This document shows positions 34,301 to 47,152 of a stretch of 64,000 nt of DNA, one piece after another. Origin of the DNA: Ooceraea biroi (Eukaryota; Arthropoda; Insecta; Hymenoptera; Formicidae); contig NC_039516.1 in assembly GCF_003672135.1 (NCBI RefSeq), positions 1,426,001-1,490,000 of the forward strand. Reading direction: 5' to 3'. Every line of letters begins with the position of its first letter. Position 1 is the first letter of the stretch. The notes beneath the pieces were generated by a model. The model saw only the letters and a program-made list of their open reading frames with translations, had not been told where the DNA came from and ran no database searches. The translations under genes and the position numbers were made by a program.

Positions 34301-37030
34301 CTATAAAGATTTTATTTATAAGTATATACCGGATTACGATGATTTGTTTGAATAATTTAAACTTTTTCTCTCTCTCTCTCTCTCTCTTTTGCTTAACATA
34401 TTCATTTTACTTATGTGATGACGTTTTGATTGCATAACGCCGTGCTTGATGATTCCGAAGAAATTGTTACATCATCTTGTAACGTGTATCTTTACGCACG
34501 AGTAGTGTCCATTTATTACGCGATATCAATCGGTTTTCATAGTCTTATTACGGCATTGACGATAAAGTCGAGATGCTACAAAAAAATTACTGATGAGAGA
34601 ATATAGTTGCATGTAGAAATAGCGGACGCGGATTTCGAAAGCAAAAGACGCTTTGTTTCGTTTACTTGGCGAAAACTTTGTTACTCGATGAAGCAGCCAG
34701 TCGCGTTTCACGGATATTGCGGTTTCCGCATACGTTGTTTCGGAAACAAACAGCGCAAGTATGAGAGAAAGAGAAGCTAATGATGTCAGAAGTACACCGA
34801 TGTCGGAAACCCGCATAGAATGGCCCGCTCTGTGTCGTTTCTACATAGTTGCCTTTGTTCGTTACACGCGCTGCTACGAAGATAACATTCTAGAACTATA
34901 CCTTGCTCTCTCTCTCTCTCAAAAATATCTCTCATAAATAAGGTGATTTACAAATGAAGAGGCGTGAAAGTTCATCAGTCTCTTGATCCTCCAGCGTTCT
35001 AGAAATATTTCACGTAGTTCTTACGTAGGGGTTTCTTTGTTCTCTGGACTAGACATTATACAAAGTGTGTCTTAAAAACTGTCGCACTTTCTCGAATTAT
35101 CGTTAACTTGCGACGTAAAATAAAAAGTCCTTATACCTGATTGGCCAGATTATTAAAAGAAATTTGCGAGAAATATTGCTAGGGAAAGTCTTGGTTTCCA
35201 GACTTAATTAGCTGTTAAATATATCACAACGGACACAGCGATGGACTCGTGGGATACTCGTATGTTGCATTGAGACAGACAGGCATAATTAGACTTTGTA
35301 TGATATGCCATTGGAATGATATATTGCGACCTTACACGTGGATACAGATTTTCTATCTATTATTTGCGCGTATAATTATCGTAATGGGATAATCGGAGTA
35401 GCTTCGAGACAGAATGTGCAAGGTTTTTTGCCAGCTTGTTGTAGCGTATCGTGTTATTTACGATTATCATATATTGTTTATCAGGGTATTGAAAACGCAC
35501 GAGGATCTTTGCTTAAAACGCAAAGACGGAATGTAAAATTGCAAGCAGTGCCATGTTGGAAAATACGTTTTTACAGCGGCTATTACCAGTAATGAACAAT
35601 GATAATGACATTAGTCATTGCCAATAAATTTACAGACAACGTGCAGTTATCGAAAATTTATATTCGTAATATAATAACATTCGAGCAACGGTGTTCTAAT
35701 TATTCCTGTACTCGAGAACAGAATTTAGTTAATTCCGCCAATGACGAGATACCTTTTTGGTATATTGGATTCCACCGTGATGTGTAATGTTATTCGAACG
35801 TGAGTCGGTAAGAAAAGCAATGGCAAAAAATAGCAAACATCGGAAACGATGAAACATTCCATTTCGCGCTTGTCCGAGCGAGGCGATGAGATTGCTCGGT
35901 GCGTCTCTCGGCTGCGAGCACTCTGCGGTTTCTCGCAGACTCGTAAATTTTCAACCGGTTTACCCGCGTGCGTGTACACGTAGTATACGTATGCGTCCCG
36001 GCGATCGTGGAGACGATTCTTATTTGTCAAGGGCGACGTGAATTCGAAAGCAGCTACATCGGGGGATCCCGAGAGTCCGCGTCGTAAATTTTTTTTCTGC
36101 TCCAACGTAACATGCGGAAGTAACGAGAACGCGAACTGCCGTAATAATAATAAATAAAGGGTTCGCAGGAAAACGAGGTGCAATTGTTTCCGCGTTCTAA
36201 GTCGATGAATTAATTCATCTTAATCACGAGCGCGATCGCACACGCGGATGCGTAATTCCGACGTAAAAGCGACGTAAGAGCGATAAACGTTGATTCCACG
36301 TGCGCACAGTCGATGTTTTGTTAATGGAATTGGCGTTACTGTTTACAAAAAAATATGCAATGCAAAGACGTATCAGCGCTGTATAATGAATACGGCTGTT
36401 GGTACTTTATGAGCCTCCTCGCTCGGGATTGTTGCAAAGATTAACGACAACTTTTACATTGCAAATCTTGGCATTCACTCTGCTCCCCGTGTCGCTTTCT
36501 ATGTTTTTCCTGCTCCGTCATTCTTCTTGCGCGATCTCCTCCGACTGGATAATCGCGTCAACGGACCGTCTTCTTGCGTGATCACGTTGCAATAAAATTG
36601 GCAGCGCTTTATCCGAGATTGATAAGACACGATATTAGCGTCGACGATCGTACGATACTTGCGTGTACTAACATTGACGCTAAATATAGTCGCTCCCCCC
36701 TCTGCTTTCTTCCCTAAAGTGATTTTAAACATTTGGTCAATGGCGGATTGCCTCAGTCCTACGTTGTTTGCTCATTGGTGACAGTCGGCTTTCGTCAAAC
36801 GTCCGAACATCTGCAGCTGTTGCCCGTGTTGGGCGATTTCCATCACGTCGCGATCATCCGCCTCAGTGAAATTCATTTCTCGTCGTCGATCAAAGTGACT
36901 GACTGTTTCGCGCCCGCGGAAATTTCAACGGTGATATCGAACCACTGTTGCAAACAAATATCTTGTGTGACAAGAGAATGGTGTTTACGGCGAAATTTTG
37001 ATTTGTGTGATGGTAAGTGGAAGACATGTA

Positions 37031-37900
37031 CAGGATGAGGCACCTAAAACAGGCCACCTGAATATCTCGGCTGTTATTGGTGATAGAAAAAAATGTGTCA
37101 GACCAAACTTGCATGGTTTTGAGGGACACATAATTTGTTCTAAATAGTTTTTTATTAGGTGAACGCGTAGAAGTCATATGAAGGTCAATTTCGTTTTTTT
37201 AAATGGTATATGTTTTTTACGTACCATCTAGTAGAGCGTTTGAAGATGCGCACATTGATCTACGGGTCAAAATCATTCAAGGTCACTAAAGGCTAAAATT
37301 TCTAAGTGCTAGAACTTTTTCATTTCTGAGTTTACGGTGTTTTCAATAGCAGAGAACTCTAGGCAATATAAAAAATAATTATATCATTAACTCAGAACTT
37401 CTCGGAAAAGAAAAAATTTCTAAGGGCTAGAACTTTTTCATTTCTGAATTTACGGTATTTTCAATAGCAGAGAACTCTAGGTAATATAAAAAATAATGAT
37501 AAAAACAACTCAGAACTTCGCGGAAAAAGAAAAAATTTCTAAGGGCTAGAACTTTTTCATTTCTGAGTTTACAGTATTTTTAATAGCAGAGAACTCTAGG
37601 CAATATAAAGTAAATTATTTTCCCTTGCAGTTGGCCTTCAGTGACCTTGAATAATTTTGACTCGTAGATCAATGTGCGCATCTTCAAACTCTCTACTAGA
37701 TGGTACGTAAAAAAACATATCATACCATTTAAAAAAACGAAGTTGACCTTCATATGACCTCTACGCGTTCACCTAATAAAAAACTATTTAGAACAAATTA
37801 TGTGTCCCTCAAAACCATGCAAGTTTGGTCTGACACATTTTTTTCTATCACCAATAACAGCCGAGATATTCAGGTGGCCTGTTTTAGGTGCCTCACCCTG
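37031..37900. mobile_element. TA-flanked non-autonomous DNA transposon with long TIRs
   Basis: Terminal inverted repeats of about 265 bp (left about 37031-37293, right about 37633-37900) are nearly identical, differing by a few substitutions and one small indel. The ends read CAGGATGAGGCACCTAAAAC on the left and CAGGGTGAGGCACC on the right complement. TA dinucleotides flank both ends (37029-37030, 37901-37902), as for a Tc1/mariner-type TA target duplication. No transposase frame is present; the centre is a tandem array. High TIR similarity suggests recent insertion. Confidence 0.85.
37295..37605. repeat. Tandem array, about 119-bp unit, inside the TIR element
   Basis: Three copies start near 37295, 37414 and 37533. 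Each has AAATTTCTAAG, AGAACTTTTTCATTTCTGA, TTTACGGT or TTTACAGT, and AGCAGAGAACTCTAGG. The third copy is truncated at the right TIR. Confidence 0.9.
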
Positions 37901-40900
37901 TATAGTAAATCCAGTTATTTTGCGGAATAAAAGTGGTGCGACTCTGCGGTGGCCATTTGTTTTCGCGAAGTCGTCATGCTTTTGCGAAAAGTTTGTTTTC
38001 TTCAATGTGTTTTATCGTCTGATTTGTGTAGAGGGAGAAAGGAACGATTCATGTAAATTGACAAACAGTTTACTCTTTCTTTTTATGGACCTGTTCTTTT
38101 TTTAGCACGCGGTATTAAAATTTCAATGCGAGTGGAGGGATCTTCATAAATTTCGCGTTTGTAATGATATGGACATCTTAATTACGATGTACGTTTAGGT
38201 CCATTGGGATCTTTCAACATGAACGTTTACCACATTATTAAATTCTCCGTTTGTACATGGTTTTACCTTGAATGGTACCCGACGAAGACCGCATAAATTA
38301 CGCCGACAGTCAATTCACGATAATGAGGCCTCACAGGAATTAATCAATTCTTGCGAATCGATTGCAAGCCGGAGGCACAATACTAGGCGGTATCTAGAGA
38401 GTTTCCACGAGAGCAATGACAAAATGCATGTTTCTCGATAAATGCAATAAAATATCGTTTTATCATCTTGCGCTTGTGGAAACTGTGCGGCTTTGTCGAT
38501 CCACAGATGCACCTGCTTATCGTCGTTGAGAAAACAGATTCATACTCTCGACGATGGCCTACGACGTCGAGAAGGCGCAAACGCACATGCGTTTTTTCGT
38601 GCACGTCGTTGCAATTATTAAAAATTTTTATGCAGAATTGATTTCGAGTTTCATTCCGCTCGCGACCCGACATAATATAATATAATATTGGTCACAATAA
38701 GCGATAAGAAATACTTTTTATTGGAGAACCAAGAAAATAATGTTTTCTGTGTCTTTTTCTTTTCTTCAAGGTCTGTGAGAATGGAACACGGAGAGTGAAG
38801 GGTATAGCTGCGATCCAAGCCATGTCACGTCTCTGTCTCGTCCAAGTCATCGCAGGCTGATTTTCGCACATCTGGTGAGTTATTGACCTGTATCCAGCTT
38901 TTCTGACCCAATTCCGAGAGACTTTTGGGAATGTTCCCGGAATATTTCTCGTCACGTTTCGCGAACAGTGAAACTCGGAAATACTGATTCCTCAAAATTG
39001 TATTTTAGATCTAGATCTTTGAATTAGTTGAAAATAGCTTGCAGGTGATTAACGAGAATTAAACGTGCTCTGTCACCGTGATACGAACTGTTGACGTTCG
39101 TCGGAAACGCGGAATCGAATCTTATCGGAAACCCGAGGGAGGCGTACGCCGACGTCGCCGACGTCGCCAATTTCCCGGCACATATTTCCGTGCACCCGCA
39201 TCGCACGTAGCACGCACGTTTAACGTATCGTGGCTCATGTCTGGTCGACTCGCGTGAGCGAATGACAATGTTCCCGGAATGACAATGACATCTGTTTCAA
39301 ATTCGCCGCTGGCGGTCCTGTTATCACCGCGCGTAATTATACGCGGGATAATAATGAGCAAGTTGCAACCGCGTTCAGATTTGCGCGCGCTATTCTTAGC
39401 GGGATACACAATAGCAGACATTGTCGTAATCGCTCGCGTGGAAATGATTTCGCGTTTTATCGGGTCGTGCGCGCGAAAATAGCGCCGTTATAGCACGCGC
39501 GTGTATTACGCAGCGGCTTCGCATAATGATCACACGTGTGTGTGTCTGCCTTTTATAGCAACAGCTTCAACCTGGCGCCGAATTGGTCATGGTATGCTGT
39601 TGTACATCGGCGATCATAATTCGTCTTCCGGTCAAACGCTAAATAACAGGAACGTAACAGGAGTAGAAGAACCAGATGGTGCACATGCTTCGAAGCTCAA
39701 ATTGCGGAAAATTTGGATAAATTTAATTATCTAATAGTATTATGGAGAAATTGCAAGAAAACTTTAACATTTTTTTAATATAATTATAAAACGGAGCACA
39801 CAGGATATAAAATTCAACATGAGCAGATTGGCCAAGGAAAATTTTCTTATTTTGAAGAGTGGATGACTTCACTCACAGAGCGATGCTCATATTCAGGGCG
39901 TGTTGGGAAAGGCAAACTCGGAAACGATAAAGAACGTCTTAACAGTAACTGTGTTTCGTAAAAGAGGTCGATACTTGTTTTCTTGTCTCGTACATAACTG
40001 TTTGCATGCTAACACTGCGTCTCTTATCGGCTATCGCAAGAATCAACATAATTGACCACAATGTCCAACAAATTCATAAGGGTCTTAATTCTAAAACTAA
40101 TTCAAACAATATTGTACTTAATCAATATACAAAGACATCAAGAGAAGGTGTCTTAAAAGTAGAATATTCTACAATTTATTAAAACAACAAATGATTTGAG
40201 AGCTCTAAAAGTGACATTAGTAACTCTAACTGGACATCGCATTCTCAAAATGTGCTGCTTTTATTTTTCAGTTTTCTCATAATATCTTACATTTACGAGG
40301 CCTAAAACTTTTTTACCGCGAGACATATCGCGACGACGTGAGAGTTCGCTCGTGATATTCGATACCGGTTATAAAAAGTACATTCGGGACAGAGTTTCTT
40401 CTCCACGTATCGAGGAACCAGCTCCGACGTTATATTGAGAAATAAACCCAAGCTGAAAGATCGGATTGCGCTTTTATTGCGAAATGACAACGAACGTCAT
40501 ACATGAAATAGTTTCTCCGGGGCTCGTCTGCTGTTATCGCTCTCTCATAAAATTGCGGGGGGTTTGTTTGTTTCTATTGGCACGTTTACGCGCATCGTCA
40601 TACGATTGTGACACTCGCGATAATATAATTTCACGCAGAACCATCCACGCGATAATGTATCGTTCTTTTAGCTCGATATTTACGTCGCGTGATCAGATAT
40701 TAAACGACACTTTTCGTCGAGAGAGGTTTGCTAAACGGAAATAAACGGCTGTCCGTGCGTGCGGATCGTGCAGATTGATGTCTCCGAGATGTTCTCTCTC
40801 GGCAGCCGAATGTTGAACCGTTGCCAGCTCCAGAGGCAACCGAGCGTAAGGTCGATCTTTGCACGTCGAAGTGGTGGACCTTACGGTTTCTGTCCGGTTT

Positions 40901-42111
40901 CTCTCTTCTCGTCTTTCTTTATCGTTGTTTCTCGTTGAAAAAAAGAATGACATGTATGAAATGAAATTATATTGTGAGTCATGTAAAAGTAAACTCAAGT
41001 AGGTAGATCTTGAAATGATATCGCGTTAAGAATCGTGCCGACTAAGCGAGCACTTAAAGAGTAACGAATGTTTCCTGTGAGATAAGTCTGGAAAGATGAG
41101 CACGATAAAGATTATTGACTTAATCGCGGTAGATCATTGAAGTAATTGTAGCGCAAAGGCACTTTGAAAGAAAAAAGCAGATTGCGATAATATCAGTCAG
41201 AAAAACATTAGTAGTTGACGTCAATTGCAGGAGTGCTTTATTTTCGAAATGTGTTAATATCTTTGCGCACTCGGCTTGTGTGCATCTCGCGCTGGTAAAC
41301 GAAATCGCGTATCCATTACTAAACGTAATATTCATATTTGTAATTTCTGTTACAGTCCAATAATTTTAAATTAGTCTGTCATCTAAGAGGAAAATACAAT
41401 TTGTAATGCAAGGAGAAAAGCATAAGAAAAAAGAGAACAAAGATTGTTAAGAAACATATGCTACGTTATTTTTAGATTCATTACATTAACCTTAGTCCCC
41501 GTCTGCGACTTGTCTCTCCTTTGTTATTTAAATTGAGTATTTGTTCAGACAGTTATCCCCATGTATGCGAGTAACAATGTTTGCGGATCATTCTTCGCGT
41601 AACGCGCAAGAAGCACGTTTTCGTTATGTGTTGTGCATCATTTGGTCCCTTTTCGTCTGTCAGCTCAATTTCGCTTTGATTTTGATTGATCTCGCGAATA
41701 AATCATGCTCGTGGACGGATAATCGGACACGCGCCTGTGCCCGTGTACCAAATAGATATTTTTACAGCACGTGCGTACGGGGAAACCCGTCTAAAAATAT
41801 ATGTCGACGGGAACTCCTTAGCGTCGTGCATTGGGGTCGTGCCATTTCTTCGTGATGTCGCTCAAATTGACCTGTTTCAAGAATCTAATTCCGCACGCAA
41901 TTTTCTATATCCAGGAAATTTGTGTTGTAATTGAAGAATTGAAGAATCTAATTTAAACTTTCAAACAAACGAATATTAATTTTACAAGTTTATGCGATAA
42001 AATTTATATTGCACTCGATTTTTTAATCTGAGGCCTAATCGCAAAGAAATGTGTCACTAATAAAAACGTGTTGCGCTTTGTTGCAGGCTCGTGTATATAT
42101 ATCATTTATGA

Positions 42112-45100
42112 ATGGATGGAGCTGCGACGGGAATCATTGGAGGAGGGCCGGTTGCGAGTCTGGGAAGTTTGGAAAGATGGTGGAACAACCCAGGAATCGC
42201 AATCTGGATCTTCGTACTCTTTGGCAGCTTTCTTCTCAACGCCACTCTTTTGCTCGCGTTTCTCATACGACCAGGATTACGCACCATCTCCAACAGGTAA
42301 GTAGACCAAATTAAAAATAATCAAACCTCGATGATCGAGGAGGAGCATCACCCTCGACCTTCATCATCACGCCACTAATCCCTTGAAATTTTTCTCTAAC
42401 ATTTTGCATTTTGCATTGTATTTTTTATGTACTTTCGATACGTTTTTTATTTGATATTCGAGGAAGTAACTTTGAATTTTCTTGCTCTGTGACGTTGTCT
42501 CACGCTTGTACATATGCCAGAAAAAGAGGTACATGATACGTAAATAATATTGATGTGAATAATATTGTGCTTGCAAAATTAACGTCGGGTTATCGTCGAT
42601 AAACAGCTTCCGTCAATCAGCGAGCGACGTCAGTCAGTCCTTATACACAATGATCTTTTAAATTTATTAACTGATGAAATTTATTAACTGGCTGGCTGAC
42701 GGCGAAAGCAATTTTTTCGTGGAAGATAAAAAATATTAGATATGCAACTGTATTGCGCGCGTGAGTCTTGCGAATTTGCAGTGTCGCGCCAAACCGGAAA
42801 TAAATCGTACATGACCACGTGCGCGTGAGATGATGAAAATAATATATTTAGGCGCCGTCAGATTCACACATAACATTTGTCGAGGTACCACGGCAATAAA
42901 TAATATGCCGGGTGTAACATTTGTTTTCCTCGTGTCGCATCTATACGAAGAGTTGATGACCTCGTACCCATTGTTGCATACGCATTGATAACGAGAATGC
43001 GTGTACTTTTCGCGTAGTAAACTGCTGACTAAAATTAAATCATAGCCACGATGTGAACCGGAAAAACAATGAATAAATATTTCGGAATACAATAATGAAA
43101 CAGTTATATGCCATTTAACAGACATCGTTGATTTTAAGAGTACATTAATAAAAATTTCAAATATTCGAAACTCTGCGTTTTATCAAGACACGGTTTCGTA
43201 TCAAGGCACGATCCTCCTTGCCGTATCTTGGATAACAGGAGAATTATTTTTGTTCGCATTCACGTCCTACGTGTCCTTCTGCAAAGCACACAAAGAACAC
43301 ACGCATTTTCCATCGTGCGCATAAATAAAATCGCGTTTGAAGTGTCGTTTCTATTCTATTGCACCTCATACGTTCCTCGTGGGATACTGCCAGTCTAAAT
43401 ATTCCAGTTCATGATTTTGTCGTGTCGGTGGCCACACGACGCGATGTAATGCGGAAAAACGAAGGAGGACGCAGACGTGGTTTTCATTGGAAATTAACGC
43501 GTCCCACACTCAAAATCTTGGACGGACTATAAAAATATCCGCATACGCGAAAAGACATAAAGATGAGTGACACGTTTATATTTTGTGTTTTTGAAATATT
43601 GCACAAATTTGTAGATAATATTCTTGTGGCCAGAGAAACGTAGCATCAAAATTAATAGTGTGATATTTGTTTATAGAAACTGTCTACTGGACCAACACTT
43701 AATTCGGTCATTTCCGCGAAACCAAGTTGATATTAGTAAGATGTATTAATAGAGTCGCGCCATCAGGACTGGATCTATCATTGTTATTACGCGGACTTCC
43801 ACCTGCTGAGCCAGGAAATCAGTTACAGAATACCAAAGTTTGGCAACTGCCGCAATGAGCTGTAGTAATAATAAACTTTCGTATTTTGAGAGCACTTCGT
43901 TGCTGCTAACGATGTTAGCAAAAATAAAAATATATTTTTTCGTTTCAGCGTTGTAAAAGTAAAATTTTATTTATAATTATATGTTTCCGACATTTGTGAA
44001 AAGTATTACACGGACGACGTTTTAGATCTATACTTAGATCAAAGACGAATTGAAGCGATCTTTGTCGTTTACTTGACGGAAAGATTGAGCGAAACCGTTC
44101 GTCAATTTGTCGACAGTGCAAACGAGTGAAACAAAACACCATGGATCTTTTGAATGTTGCTGTTCTTGGGATAAATTTGTTAGGCTGGCAAAAATAGCGA
44201 AGACTCCCTCCGCGAGATATGCAAATGCTAGGCGATACACGATCCATATTTGTTATATAATTAATGTGTAACTTGTAATTAAAATTAGATGGAAAATTAT
44301 AAGCAAAGAGATAAACGAATACATTGCAAGTGTAATTTATGCAAAGAAGCTTTTTTTTCACGCAAGTGACGCAGTTTGTTTGCTTTTATATGTGTTTTTA
44401 TATGTTTCTACAATAATTACCAACTACTTGTAACGTTTATAGCTCTGCTAGCTTTCTGCCTTTCAGCTAGGATTTTATGCTTAATTTTTCGCAAAGTGAT
44501 AAAATGCATCATTTATAAATCTCATTATGTTTATTTAAGATATATTAATACATTGATACCTCCCTTTTCTCTGCATCATTCCCGATTTTTTCGTAATTAT
44601 ATCATGTTTTAATCTGTTACTGTGACAAGAGATTCCATGTTAAATCACAATTATGTATTTCCAATCGTCCATCATCATCGTCCTATTCAAAGGATTCGCT
44701 TTTTATCGCCGATCACTCACTTGTCCATTCAAGACAATCGCACCGTCACATCGTATATCGCAATCATCTCTGCATCGAGATTCGATTGAAAACAGTTTCC
44801 GTTTGTCTCAATTTCAGATTCGTGATGAATCTAACTGCCTCGAATTTGCTGACGTGCGCGGTGCTGAACCCGTTGCTGATGATGGACGGTCCCGTATACG
44901 CAGCAGGGAAGACGATGACGACGTCCACGTCGGCGCCGGACGATGCCACATCGTCGGCTTTCGGCTCGACGTCGACGTCCACTTTGTCTGCAGGCGGCAA
45001 TATTTGCGCCATATCGGAAGGCGCTACTGCCCTCGTCACCACGTCATCGGTGCTGTCGGTTTTGCTGATCGCCATTGACCAATACTTTGCCGTGGTGGAT

Positions 45101-47152
45101 CCGTTGCGCTATCGAGCACGGGTGGACAAACTCAAATCAGGCGTGTTGATCGCCTCCGTATGGCTAGTCTCGGCGGTATTTGGCCTGATCGCCGCTTTGA
45201 ACCCGAACCCGCGCAGCCTGTGGTTATCATGCACGACGACAACCTTGCTGGACAACTCGTCCGTTCGCGAGTACGTTGCGTTGAACGTGTCTTCGACGAT
45301 GGAGTCACCCATCGACTCCGTGTTCGCGTTCTTCGGCAATGAGACGTATGCGGAAGAGGATGAAGAGATCGAAGACGCGACGTCGACGTTGCTCGAGACA
45401 ATAGAGTCAATCAAAGTAGATAGCAGCCTCGGTCTCCTCGAGAACGATACCGTGATACTCTCCAATCTGACTAGCGAGTCCATCACCTACGGGCTAATCT
45501 ACGTGGTCGTGCACAGCGTGTTCGCGTATCTGCTACCGTTTGCCGGAATCTGTTGGATCTACATCAGTATTTATTCGGCGGCGCACCGGAATTCTGAGAG
45601 GACTCGCAGGACCGGCTCGCGACCGATTCTCGCATCGGCCAGCTTCTGTGATGATCCCTACGGCGCTACGAGGCCGCAACATCAGACCGCTGACGCATTT
45701 CCCGAAGAGTTCCGCAGAATACCCAAAATCTCGAGTCTCTCGTCGATCGATGAGACCAGCGAGACCGCGCACTCGGCTAATCAGATATCACGCCGCAGGT
45801 CCTTCTCGTCGTCCTCGGACGCCGTTCAATCGGGACCGAGTGACGAGAATACCTCGTCGGGAGTCGTGTTCACGGTGGGCCTGCAACCGGTAAAGATCTC
45901 ATCTTCGCGCGAACAAGATGGTGATGGTGATTTAACGGAAGCGGCCGGTCTGCAGACAGATTATCTCGAGGATGATCGCGGTGTTTCATTCTACAGTGAC
46001 ATCGTCAGGAATGAAGACGCAGAAGCGAACCGGAGACGTAGATTGTCGCGCGACTCGACGGATGAGGCCAGAGAATCCTCCGGATGGATTGCTGGCAGTT
46101 CTAGCGATTCCGAGTCCGAAGACGAGCGACGCTATGGTTACTTTGATACCTTGGAAATCCCCGGAACAATTAGTCGCAAAGTTGCGGATCGAAGACCCTC
46201 CGACTATCTTCTGTCGCTCGCCGAATGTGAAACGACGGAGGAATCGCGTGGAGATACGGTGGGTCCGACGCAGGACTCTTCCAAGGGAACGAATAATCGG
46301 GGCAGCGAGGAAGAGAATTCCATCGTGAATATGACAGCGGCGAAACAGATTCAGAACGAAATCGCAAATTCCAATAGCAATGTGGAGAATAAAAGATCAA
46401 GACGTTCCAGCCGCCGTTCGTCGAGATCCGGCATCGCGGACGGCAACGGAGATTCGCATGTGATTATCAGGAATACGGAGAGCAACAACCTGGAGCCCTC
46501 GTCTTGCCTGCTGACGCCCATCGTGACGATCACGCCAGCGCCCGGCAAGTCGGGTACTTTGCATCGAGTGGCTAGTATCCGCAGCACCAGCAGCTACATC
46601 AATTCGCTCAAGCACAGGATTAGCAACGGTTCTCTGTTTAGATATCGCGAGGAGACCCGAGCGGCCAGAATCAGCGCGCTCGTGATCGTAATGGGTCTGA
46701 TTTGTTGGTCGCCGTACGTGCTGCTGAGCATTTTCAAGAATCTACCGCAGTACTCGGATTACGAGTTCCCGCACAAGTACGACGTGCTGGCTTTGAGCTT
46801 CCTGATTCTGGCCGCTTTCGCGAGCCCGTTGCTCTTCGGTTATCGGTCCAGGCGGGTGAAGCGGGAACTACGCAAATTCTTCTGCTTCCGTCGTGAGCTC
46901 TCGTATAAGAACAATCGCAGTCTGATGGCAAAGAAAGTGCTGAAGCGCCGACACAGCAGCACGCTGAGCCACTTGGAGATGGACCACCGATACAACATCT
47001 TTAATTGCGTGTACGGAAGAAGCAAGTGGCCCAAGGAGAAGGTGCAGTTCGTGCAGGTGCCAGATACCGCTCTTGCGGTGGAGACCTGCAGGAGTAGCTT
47101 CTCCAGCGGCGCCAGCACGCAGATCTCCAGCACATCCACGGAGGAGTGTTAA
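42112..47152 (+). CDS. Orphan class A (rhodopsin-like) GPCR
   Basis: Two coding exons (42112-42296, 44818-47152) join within an Arg codon to give 839 residues. The exon with the start codon begins after an acceptor at 42086, so there is an upstream 5' UTR exon. TM1 is IAIWIFVLFGSFLLNATLLL. TM2 is FVMNLTASNLLTCAVLNPLL. TM3 contains ICAISEGATALVTTSSVLSV and ends in DQY (149-151) instead of DRY. TM5 is LIYVVVHSVFAYLLPFAGIC. TM6 has LICWSPYVLL (Cys691). TM7 has ASPLLFGYR in place of NPxxY. Extracellular loop 1 is Ser/Thr-rich, and loop 2 is about 90 residues, acidic, with several NxS/T sites (NSS, NVSS, NETY, NDT, NLT). Cytoplasmic loop 3 is about 360 residues and Ser/Glu/Arg-rich. A plasma-membrane receptor of unknown ligand; I cannot assign a named orthologue. 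Confidence 0.9.
42297..44817 (+). other. GPCR intron
   Basis: A 2.5-kb intron between TM1 and TM2 coding exons, bounded by GTAAGT and TTTCAG. Short open frames inside (for example 43945-44361 minus) have no coding hallmarks. Confidence 0.85.

Larger units (their letters stand above)
28384..42086. other. Gene-poor stretch, possible GPCR first intron
   Basis: No multi-exon gene found on either strand. Contents: a TIR element at 37031-37900; CT runs at 34367-34389 and about 34906-34920; scattered CpG-rich patches; and many short open frames, the longest 193 codons at 29439-30020, without recognisable features. If the 28.38-kb donor pairs with the 42.09-kb acceptor, this is one large first intron, a common place for enhancers. 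Confidence 0.35.

Noticed and set aside
44653..45078. 141-codon frame (+) overlapping the GPCR second exon
   Set aside because: Alternative frame over the receptor coding region; the receptor frame has the transmembrane segments.
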